From NCBI RefSeq assembly GCF_014650695.1, contig NZ_BMVL01000009.1, positions 105,714 through 169,713 on the forward strand: DNA of 64,000 nucleotides, read 5' to 3'. The translations under genes and the position numbers were made by a program. Under the pieces are notes generated by a model, which was not told where the DNA came from, searched no databases, and saw only the letters and a list, made by a program, of their open reading frames with translations. Shown here piece by piece: positions 58,026-64,000 of the stretch. This DNA is from Streptomyces avidinii. GTDB lineage: Bacteria; Actinomycetota; Actinomycetes; Streptomycetales; Streptomycetaceae. How positions within the stretch are numbered: the stretch's first letter is position 1; every line of letters begins with the position of its first letter.

Positions 58026-58678
58026 TGTCGGAGGAGACCCCGGGTTTCGACGAGAAGCCCGAAGTCCCCGACGCCGGTCAGAACGACGCTGAGCCGAAGG
58101 CCGCCGACTCCGCCAAGGAGGAGGCGGCGGCCCCGGCCGGGGACGCAAGCCAGGACGTGGCGCTGCTGGCGCAGCTGGACCAGGCCCGTACCGCGCTCAC
58201 CGAGCGCACCGCGGACCTCCAGCGGCTCCAGGCGGAGTACCAGAACTACCGCCGCCGGGTGGATCGGGACCGGATCACCGTCAAGGAGATCGCGGTCGCA
58301 TCCCTCCTGACGGAACTGCTCCCGACCCTGGACGACGTCGGCCGGGCGCGGGAGCATGGCGAGCTGGTCGGCGGCTTCAAGTCGGTGGCCGAATCGCTGG
58401 AGACGGTCGCCGCCAAGATGGGCCTGCAGCAGTTCGGCAAGGAGGGCGAGCCCTTCGACCCGACGATCCACGAGGCCCTGATGCACTCGTACGCGCCGGA
58501 CGTCACCGAGACGACCTGCGTGGCGATCCTGCAGCCGGGGTACCGGATCGGCGAGCGTACGATCCGTCCCGCACGGGTCGCGGTGGCCGAGCCCCAGCCG
58601 GGCGCGGCCCCCAAGTCCGAGTCGGCGGAGGGCGAAGCACCGTCCGACAAGGACACGGATGCCCCCGACAAGGGCTGA
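58025..58678 (+). CDS. grpE: nucleotide exchange factor GrpE
   Basis: 217 aa, ATG overlapping the dnaK TGA. An acidic N-terminal arm of ~45 residues, a long coiled-coil helix (LQRLQAEYQNYRRRVDRDRI), then the beta domain (FDPTIHEALMHSYAPDVTET and the closing GYRIGERTIRPARVAVA). It releases ADP from DnaK. The C-terminus adds a polar extension of ~35 residues. Confidence 0.97.
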   Translation: MSEETPGFDEKPEVPDAGQNDAEPKAADSAKEEAAAPAGDASQDVALLAQLDQARTALTERTADLQRLQAEYQNYRRRVDRDRITVKEIAVASLLTELLPTLDDVGRAREHGELVGGFKSVAESLETVAAKMGLQQFGKEGEPFDPTIHEALMHSYAPDVTETTCVAILQPGYRIGERTIRPARVAVAEPQPGAAPKSESAEGEAPSDKDTDAPDKG

Positions 58679-58717
58679 TGCACCACCCGTAGGAGCACGA
58701 GAGGAGGGACACCGGGG

Positions 58718-59902
58718 ATGAGCACGAAGGACTTCGTCGAGAAGGACTACTACAAGGTCCTCGGTGTCCCGAAGGACGCCACCGAGGCCGAGATCAAGAA
58801 GGCGTACCGGAAGCTCGCTCGCGAGTTCCACCCGGACGCCAACAAGGGCGACGCCTCGGCCGAGGAGCGCTTCAAGGAGATCTCCGAGGCGAACGACATC
58901 CTCGGCGACGCCAAGAAGCGCAAGGAGTACGACGAGGCGCGCGCCCTGTTCGGCAACGGTGGCTTCCGCCCCGGGCCGGGCGGTGGCGGCGGTTCGTTCA
59001 ACTTCGACCTGGGTGACCTCTTCGGGGGCCAGCAGCAGGGCGCCGGCCAGGCCGGCGGCTTCGGCGGCGGCCTGGGCGACGTCTTCGGCGGCCTCTTCAA
59101 CCGCGGCGCCGGCCCCGGTACGGGCACCCGTGCCCAGCCGCGCCGCGGCCAGGACATCGAGTCGGAGGTCACCCTCTCCTTCACGGAGGCGGTGGACGGG
59201 GCCACGGTCCCGCTCCGGATGTCCTCCCAGGCTCCCTGCAAGGCCTGTTCGGGCACCGGCGACAAGAACGGCACCCCCAGGGTGTGCCCGACCTGTGTCG
59301 GCACCGGCCAGGTCTCGCGCGGCAGCGGCGGCGGCTTCTCGCTGACCGACCCCTGCGCGGACTGCAAGGGCCGCGGTCTGATCGCGGAGACCCCCTGCGA
59401 GATCTGCAAGGGCAGCGGGCGCGCCCGTAGCTCCCGCACCATGCAGGTCAGGATCCCGGCGGGCGTCTCCGACGGCCAACGGATCCGGCTGCGCGGCAAG
59501 GGTGCGCCGGGCGAGCGCGGCGGTCCCGGCGGTGACCTCTATGTGGTCGTGCACGTCGATTCGCACCCCGTGTTCGGCCGCAAGGACGACAACCTGACGG
59601 TGACCGTGCCCGTGACGTTCGCGGAGGCGGCGCTGGGGGCCGACATCAAGGTCCCGACCCTGAACGGCCCCTCGGTGACGCTGAAGCTGCCGCCGGGCAC
59701 TCCCAACGGGCGCACCATGCGGGCCCGCGGCAAGGGTGCGGTCCGCAAGGACGGCACCCGCGGCGACCTGCTGGTGACGGTGGAGGTCGCGGTCCCGACC
59801 GAGCTGTCCGACAAGGCACGCGAGGCGCTGGAGATGTACCGCGAGGCGACGGAGTCCGAGGACCCGCGCTCCGCGCTGTTCGAGTCCGCGAAGGGAGCAT
59901 GA
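58718..59902 (+). CDS. dnaJ: co-chaperone DnaJ
   Basis: 394 aa, GAGGAGGG upstream of the ATG at 58718. The J domain has the HPD motif (FHPDANKG) near residue 38, followed by a Gly/Phe-rich linker with GGQQQG repeats and four CxxCxGxG zinc repeats (CKACSGTG, CPTCVGTG, CADCKGRG, CEICKGSG). C-terminal domains I and II end at 59902. It stimulates the DnaK ATPase and delivers substrates. Confidence 0.97.
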   Translation: MSTKDFVEKDYYKVLGVPKDATEAEIKKAYRKLAREFHPDANKGDASAEERFKEISEANDILGDAKKRKEYDEARALFGNGGFRPGPGGGGGSFNFDLGDLFGGQQQGAGQAGGFGGGLGDVFGGLFNRGAGPGTGTRAQPRRGQDIESEVTLSFTEAVDGATVPLRMSSQAPCKACSGTGDKNGTPRVCPTCVGTGQVSRGSGGGFSLTDPCADCKGRGLIAETPCEICKGSGRARSSRTMQVRIPAGVSDGQRIRLRGKGAPGERGGPGGDLYVVVHVDSHPVFGRKDDNLTVTVPVTFAEAALGADIKVPTLNGPSVTLKLPPGTPNGRTMRARGKGAVRKDGTRGDLLVTVEVAVPTELSDKAREALEMYREATESEDPRSALFESAKGA

Positions 59903-59904
59903 GC

Positions 59905-60375
59905 ATGGACGGCCGCCGACGACAGTCCTCCCGCTTGGGCGGGGGCTACCAACTCACCGACGAGACCCCGGTCTACGTGATCTCGGTGGCCGCTCAGCTC
60001 TCGGGCCTGCATCCGCAGACCCTCCGTCAGTACGACCGCCTCGGCCTGGTCTCCCCGGACCGTACGGCCGGCCGCGGCCGGCGCTACTCGGCCCGTGACA
60101 TCGAACTGCTGCGTACGGTGCAGGCGCTGTCGCAGGACGAGGGCATCAACCTGGCGGGCATCAAGCGGATCATCGAACTGGAGAACCAGGTCGCGGCGCT
60201 CCAGCAGCGCGTGGCCGAGCTCTCCGCGGCCGTGGACGGTGCGGCGGCCACGCTGCAGGCCCGCGAGGCCCAGGTGCACGCCTCGTACCGGCGCGACCTG
60301 GTCCCGTACCAGCCGCCGCAGCCGGGCAGTGCCCTGGTGGTCTGGCGGCCCAGCCCCAAGAGGCCGATGGACTGA
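59905..60375 (+). CDS. hspR: HspR heat-shock repressor (MerR family)
   Basis: 156 aa from the ATG at 59905 (GGGAG at seven bases; an ATG two codons earlier overlaps dnaJ). The MerR HTH is VYVISVAAQLSGLHPQTLRQ, then RLGLVSPDRTAGRGRRYSA; LSQDEGINLAGIKRIIELEN and a coiled coil (VAALQQRVAELSAAVD) follow. It binds the HAIR sites at 56139 and 62844 with DnaK as co-repressor, controlling this operon and clpB. Confidence 0.96.
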   Translation: MDGRRRQSSRLGGGYQLTDETPVYVISVAAQLSGLHPQTLRQYDRLGLVSPDRTAGRGRRYSARDIELLRTVQALSQDEGINLAGIKRIIELENQVAALQQRVAELSAAVDGAAATLQAREAQVHASYRRDLVPYQPPQPGSALVVWRPSPKRPMD

Positions 60376-60504
60376 CCCGGTCCCGGGCCGTATCCGGTCC
60401 CGGTGACTTCTGTTCCGCATCCTCTGGCCCCGCCCTTCCCAGGGCGGGGCCCGAGGGCTTTCAGAGCGGTGGCGGAGCAGTGTCAGAGCCGTGTCAGAGC
60501 CGCG

Positions 60505-61581
60505 TCAGAGCCCTTCCCGGTCCGGTTCGTGGTCCTCGTGGTCCGGATGTCCCTCGCAGTCCTGTTCGGGGCCCGAGGGGCGGCCCAGGATGCCGGACCG
60601 GGCGATGAGGTAGCCGAGCTGGGCGCGGCTGCCGCTGCCGAGGGTGGTGGCGAGCTTGGCGATGTGCGCCCGGCAGGTGCGGACGTTCATGCCGAGGCGG
60701 CGCGCGATGGCCTCGTCGACGTGGCCCTCGATCAGGAGCTGCGCGATGGTCCGCTGCACACCGGAGATCCCGCCGGGGGTGCTGCGGTACGTCACCTCCT
60801 CCTGGAGGGGCACGGCACGGTGCCAGAGCTGTTCGAACACCTTGATGAGGTAGTCGACCAGGCCCGGGTGGCGCAGTTCGAGGGCGACCCGGCGGTCGTC
60901 GCTCACCGGGATGAAGGCGACCGTGCGGTCGAAGATGATCAGACGCTCGATCAGTTCCTCCAGCGTGCGGATCTCCACCTTGCCCGTCGAGATCCGCTCC
61001 ACGTAGGCGAGCGTGCCCTGGCTGTGCCGGGCGGTGTGCTGGTACAGGGTCCGTATGCTGACCCCGCGGTCGATCAGCGGCTGATCGCGTTCCAGGGCCT
61101 GGGTGAGGGCGAGGGAGGGCCGCGCTCCGCCCGGCTGGACCGTCAGCACCTCGGTGTGGCATTCGGCCGTCGCGAGGTTCAGGGCGGCGTTGATCTGTTC
61201 AAAACCCTCCAGCACCGTGATGGCGTGGGTGTTGGCCGGGCTCTGTGCGCTGATGGCCAGGAAAGGCTCGAAAGTGTCGGTGAGATCTACAGCGCTCCGT
61301 CGGCGGTCCTGGATCTCACGTTCGATCGGATGAAGCCGTTGAGCCAATGCGACGGACGGGGGAACCGGACGCAGTTGGTTCGCGTCATCCGGGTCGGGTT
61401 GCAGAAGAGCGAATTCAAGCAGGCAGGGGGCGTTCTTGATCTCGCCCCGGGCGATCCGGCCGGTACTCAGCGCGGTCGCGTAGAGCCGCGTCCCCTCGGC
61501 GCACATGGACGTGACGGGGTGCGGATGTGCCGCTTTTGTCTCGATTCGCGTCAAATCTCCACCCCCCAGGGTCCTGAACAT
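60505..61581 (-). CDS. LuxR-type helix-turn-helix regulator
   Basis: 358 aa from the ATG at 61581; a start at 61506 (MCAEGTRLYATAL) is the alternative and fits the conserved part better. The C-terminal LuxR-type DNA-binding helix-turn-helix is GHVDEAIARRLGMNVRTCRA, then HIAKLATTLGSGSRAQLGYL. The middle (ITVLEGFEQINAALNLATAE, RTLYQHTARHSQGTLAYVER, DRTVAFIPVSDDRRVALELR) resembles the TrmB/phospholipase-D-like sensor of this streptomycete regulator group. There is no receiver domain. It is divergent from the DTGWT peptide gene and is its probable regulator. Confidence 0.82.
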   Translation of the reverse strand: MFRTLGGGDLTRIETKAAHPHPVTSMCAEGTRLYATALSTGRIARGEIKNAPCLLEFALLQPDPDDANQLRPVPPSVALAQRLHPIEREIQDRRRSAVDLTDTFEPFLAISAQSPANTHAITVLEGFEQINAALNLATAECHTEVLTVQPGGARPSLALTQALERDQPLIDRGVSIRTLYQHTARHSQGTLAYVERISTGKVEIRTLEELIERLIIFDRTVAFIPVSDDRRVALELRHPGLVDYLIKVFEQLWHRAVPLQEEVTYRSTPGGISGVQRTIAQLLIEGHVDEAIARRLGMNVRTCRAHIAKLATTLGSGSRAQLGYLIARSGILGRPSGPEQDCEGHPDHEDHEPDREGL

Positions 61582-61683
61582 GCAAGAACATGATGCATCG
61601 TCCCTGTGGCATTGACGTGCCTGAATGAGCCATCGTCTGTCACGCGGGGGAGAGGATTCCATCAAGTGAGGACGAAGCCGACC

Positions 61684-61947
61684 ATGTACAAGAGAATGCT
61701 TCGCTCGGTGCTTGCCATAGTTTTCTCCGCCGTTGCGGTTTTTGGGGCAGTCAGCGCCGTCGAAAGTGACGCGGGGAGCGCTAGGGACGGTCAGGGCACG
61801 AGCCTGACGAGCACGGAGTTCGACACCGGCTGGACCACGGCGCCCGTGGGTAAGTACGCGGACACCGGCTGGACCAGCGGCCAGCTGGGCGGCGGGGGTA
61901 AGGACGATACGGGCTGGACCGAGACCCCTGTGACGGTGTCCGCGTGA
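61684..61947 (+). CDS. secreted small protein with three DTGWT repeats
   Basis: 87 aa from the ATG at 61684 (GAGGACG upstream). The signal peptide is at residues 1-26 (MYKRMLRSVLAIVFSAVAVF). The mature part has three DTGWT motifs: FDTGWTTAPVGKY, ADTGWTSGQLGGGG and DDTGWTETPVTVSA, spaced about 15-17 residues apart. No Cys, no other domain. A secreted signal, a structural peptide, or a precursor with three cores are all possible. Its stop region overlaps the start of the Rieske-like gene (ATGA-type overlap), so they are translated together. Confidence 0.75.
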   Translation: MYKRMLRSVLAIVFSAVAVFGAVSAVESDAGSARDGQGTSLTSTEFDTGWTTAPVGKYADTGWTSGQLGGGGKDDTGWTETPVTVSA

Positions 61948-62258
61948 CCCCCGACGACCGCGGCTTCCGCCGCGAGATGGCCTCCGCCTACCGCTCGGGC
62001 TGGCAGTTCATCGACCTCGCCACGGCCATCCCCCACCCTGGCGACTCGCTGATGGTCACCCTGTTCGGCCAACCGATCGTCGTCGTGCGCGAGGAGGACG
62101 AGGACGTACGTGCCTACCGGTGCCTGCGCCGCCCGCGGGGCGCGCCGCAGCCCGTCCGCTGTGAGGTGCGCTACGGAATGGTCTTCGTCAATCTCGATCA
62201 GCGTGACCACCAGCTCTTCGAACCCGATATCACCACCGCCACCCCCCGCAGTGCCTGA
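61944..62258 (+). CDS. degenerate Rieske-like protein without cluster ligands
   Basis: 104 aa. GDSLMVTLFGQPIVVVREED and FVNLDQRDHQLFE follow the Rieske domain of ring-hydroxylating oxygenases, but the cluster motif CxH...CxxH is missing: the region reads YRCLRRPRGAPQPVRCEVRY. No cluster can form in the usual way. There is no catalytic domain behind it, so it is either a binding module or the leftover of an oxygenase. It is coupled to the DTGWT peptide gene. Confidence 0.65.
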   Translation: MTPDDRGFRREMASAYRSGWQFIDLATAIPHPGDSLMVTLFGQPIVVVREEDEDVRAYRCLRRPRGAPQPVRCEVRYGMVFVNLDQRDHQLFEPDITTATPRSA

Positions 62259-62301
62259 AGCGATTCCCCCGTCGTTCCAGATCGCTCAGGCGCTACCCCC
62301 A

Positions 62302-62345
62302 CACAGCGGCGCCATCGTGGACCTGACCACGATGGCGCCGTTGTG
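62302..62345. terminator. bidirectional terminator
   Basis: CACAGCGGCGCCATCGTGG / CCACGATGGCGCCGTTGTG (one G-T pair) with a six-base loop, between the Rieske-like gene and the convergent PPOX gene. Confidence 0.85.
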
Positions 62346-62392
62346 ATGTCCGCGTCCAGTGCCCGAACCGGACAAGATGAAGAATCAACGGC

Positions 62393-62806
62393 CTACGCGC
62401 GCCCCATGGCCCGGTCCAGGGTGATCTCCATGACCACGCGGTCGGGATTGGGTGACGGAGTGCGCCCGTAGCGCTCCGCATAGCGCGCCACCGCGTCGGC
62501 GACCGACGCCTGGTCCGTGCGGATCACCGCGCGGCCCTCCAGGGTGGCCCAGCGGCGCCCTTCCATCTGGCAGACCGCGACCCGTGCGCCCTCCGGCCGA
62601 GCCTCCTGCGCCACCAGGATGTTGCGCACCTTCCTGCTGTGCCGGTTGCTGATCACCCGGGCCAGGCCGGCCTCCGGGTCGTAGGTCACGCCCACCGGCA
62701 CGACGTGGGGCGTGCCGTCGGGGCGCGGGGTGGTCAGGGTGCAGACGTGCCGCTCCCGCCAGAAGGCGAGGTACTCGGGCGTCGGGTTGAGTACGTCATG
62801 GGACAT
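62393..62806 (-). CDS. PPOX-class F420-dependent oxidoreductase-like protein
   Basis: 137 aa from the ATG at 62806. Split-barrel flavin/F420 fold: FWRERHVCTLTTPRPDGTPH, then VVPVGVTYD, RVISNRHSRKVRNI and RRWATLEGRAVIRTD. Such proteins use F420 or FMN; the exact reaction is unknown. It is divergent from clpB, separated by the HAIR site at 62844, so it may also be controlled by HspR. Confidence 0.82.
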   Translation of the reverse strand: MSHDVLNPTPEYLAFWRERHVCTLTTPRPDGTPHVVPVGVTYDPEAGLARVISNRHSRKVRNILVAQEARPEGARVAVCQMEGRRWATLEGRAVIRTDQASVADAVARYAERYGRTPSPNPDRVVMEITLDRAMGRA

Positions 62807-62843
62807 GCGCCGAAGGGTACGGCGCAACGGTGTCCTCAGCTGC

Positions 62844-62864
62844 CTTGAGTGGAATAGACTCAAC
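62844..62864. promoter_or_regulatory. HAIR operator of HspR upstream of clpB
   Basis: CTTGAGT-GGAATAG-ACTCAAC, one mismatch to the consensus, between the divergent PPOX and clpB genes. Confidence 0.9.
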
Positions 62865-62925
62865 TTTGCATACGCTGACTCTGTCAGTGTTGTTGTCGCA
62901 CCCCTCGGGGAGAGGAGAAGACGCA

Positions 62926-64000
62926 GTGGACGCCGAGCTGACCAACAAGAGCCGCGACGCGCTGAACGCCGCCACCAGCAGGGCCGTCAAGGACGGCCAT
63001 GCGGATCTGACCCCCGCGCACCTGCTGCTGGCGCTGCTCGCCGGCGAGGACAACGAGAACGTCATCGACCTGCTGGTCGCCACCGACGCCGACCTGGTCG
63101 CCGTACGGAGCGGTGCCGAGCGGCTGCTCGCGGCCCTGCCCAGCGTCACCGGTTCCACGGTCGCGCCCCCGCAGCCCTCCCGCGACCTGCTCGCCGTACT
63201 CGCCGAGGCCGACGCGCAGGCCGGCAGGCTCGGCGACGAGTACCTCTCCACCGAACACCTCCTCATCGCCATCGCCGCCAAGGGCGGCGCGGCCGGAGAG
63301 ATCCTTTCCACCCAGGGCGCGACGGCGAAGAAGCTGCTCGACGCCTTCGAGAACGCACGAGGAGGACGGCGGGTGACCACCCCCGATCCCGAGGGCCAGT
63401 ACAAGGCCCTGGAGAAGTTCGGCACCGACTTCACCGCTGCGGCGCGTGAGGGCAAGCTCGACCCGGTCATCGGCCGTGACCAGGAGATCCGGCGCGTCGT
63501 GCAGGTGCTCTCGCGCCGCACGAAGAACAACCCGGTGCTCATCGGCGAGCCCGGCGTCGGCAAGACCGCCGTCGTCGAGGGCCTGGCCCAGCGCATCGTC
63601 AAGGGTGACGTCCCCGAGTCCCTGAAGAACAAGCGCCTCGTCTCCCTGGACCTCGGCGCCATGGTCGCCGGCGCCAAGTACCGCGGCGAGTTCGAGGAGC
63701 GGCTGAAGACCGTACTGTCCGAGATCAAGTCGAGCGACGGCCAGATCATCACCTTCATCGACGAGCTGCACACGGTCGTCGGCGCGGGCGCCGGCGGCGA
63801 CTCCGCCATGGACGCCGGCAACATGCTCAAGCCCATGCTGGCCCGCGGCGAACTGCGGATGGTCGGCGCGACCACCCTCGACGAGTACCGCGAGCGGATC
63901 GAGAAGGACCCGGCGCTGGAGCGGCGCTTCCAGCAGGTGCTGGTCGCCGAGCCGTCCGTCGAGGACACGATCGCGATCCTGCGCGGGCTCAAGGGCCGCT
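62926..64000 (+). CDS. clpB: ClpB disaggregase, 3' end beyond the window
   Basis: 358 codons are visible from a GTG at 62926 (GGAG upstream). The N-domain starts MDAELTNKSRDALNAATSRA; the first AAA module begins at about residue 165 with GRDQEIRRVVQVLSRRTKNN, GEPGVGKTAVVEGLAQRI (Walker A), then FIDELHTVVGAGAGG (Walker B) and ALERRFQQVLVAEPSVEDTI (arginine finger region). The second AAA module lies beyond the window edge. It solubilises aggregates with DnaK and is regulated by HspR. Confidence 0.97.
   Translation, partial: MDAELTNKSRDALNAATSRAVKDGHADLTPAHLLLALLAGEDNENVIDLLVATDADLVAVRSGAERLLAALPSVTGSTVAPPQPSRDLLAVLAEADAQAGRLGDEYLSTEHLLIAIAAKGGAAGEILSTQGATAKKLLDAFENARGGRRVTTPDPEGQYKALEKFGTDFTAAAREGKLDPVIGRDQEIRRVVQVLSRRTKNNPVLIGEPGVGKTAVVEGLAQRIVKGDVPESLKNKRLVSLDLGAMVAGAKYRGEFEERLKTVLSEIKSSDGQIITFIDELHTVVGAGAGGDSAMDAGNMLKPMLARGELRMVGATTLDEYRERIEKDPALERRFQQVLVAEPSVEDTIAILRGLKGR

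Noticed and set aside
61684..61947. Firm call as a lanthipeptide precursor
   Set aside because: No Cys, no lanthipeptide synthetase, and a Sec-type signal peptide; only the DTGWT repeats themselves are supported.

Overview
The window is very GC-rich chromosomal DNA from a streptomycete. The evidence is the HspR-type heat-shock operon (dnaK-grpE-dnaJ-hspR) with clpB close by, HAIR operators, a Streptomyces-type parS site, GTG/TTG starts, and families typical of the genus (DUF5994, an Scr1-type regulator, an SCO5918-like protein, Bld-type small MerR proteins, an ECF41 sigma factor). Coordinates are by-eye readings of the sequence, and starts were chosen from ribosome binding sites and family alignments recalled from memory.

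Layout. 0-1.4 kb: a small protein, a secreted Ala/Pro-rich protein that contains a perfect parS palindrome, and a sortase-fold protein with no cysteine. 1.6-3.5 kb: a CbtB/CbtA cobalt uptake operon under a cobalamin riboswitch, with a degenerate histidine-phosphatase-like gene facing the other way. 3.6-9.4 kb: uricase, class III aminotransferase, PaaX regulator, acetyltransferase, alpha/beta hydrolase. 9.4-14.1 kb: GvpU-like protein, cold-shock protein, tautomerase, PP2C phosphatase, flavin oxidase, lipoprotein. 14.2-23.9 kb: ClC and K+ channels, MarR regulators, a galactose-oxidase-like copper radical oxidase, an AraC/VOC cluster with duplicated promoters, decayed gene remnants, a CAP-domain protein. 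24-30.6 kb: NDH-2-like oxidoreductase with an ECF41 sigma factor, a GNAT-AAA fusion, a truncated SigJ-like gene, a secreted subtilisin.

30.75-44.12 kb is flanked by a perfect 48-bp direct repeat that carries a terminator hairpin, and it is almost entirely regulatory: divergent DUF5994 paralogues, an Scr1-type regulator, a frameshifted SpoIIE-type phosphatase, an RsbW-like kinase, two cold-shock proteins, a DEAD-box helicase/CBS/SCO5918-like set, and two near-identical MerR genes. Each MerR gene follows a ~600-660-nt leader densely packed with the pentamer GCAGT and ending in a strong hairpin. This duplicated leader is the most unusual feature of the window.

44.12-48.83 kb is a small integrative element in the 3' end of tRNA-Gly(CCC). 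It is bounded by a 44-bp direct repeat and carries an AbiEi/AbiEii-like pair, a large multi-pass membrane protein and only the C-terminal scrap of a tyrosine recombinase. Beyond it lie dcd and a phosphoribosyltransferase, a 62-bp perfect palindrome between convergent genes, a Yip1-like membrane protein, a large Fe-S oxidoreductase with an Ala/Glu/Lys tail, a short sugar transferase, and the heat-shock genes. Between hspR and clpB sits a compact unit: a LuxR-type regulator, a secreted small protein with three DTGWT repeats, and a Rieske-like protein without its iron-sulfur ligands. It is the second-best candidate for an undescribed system.
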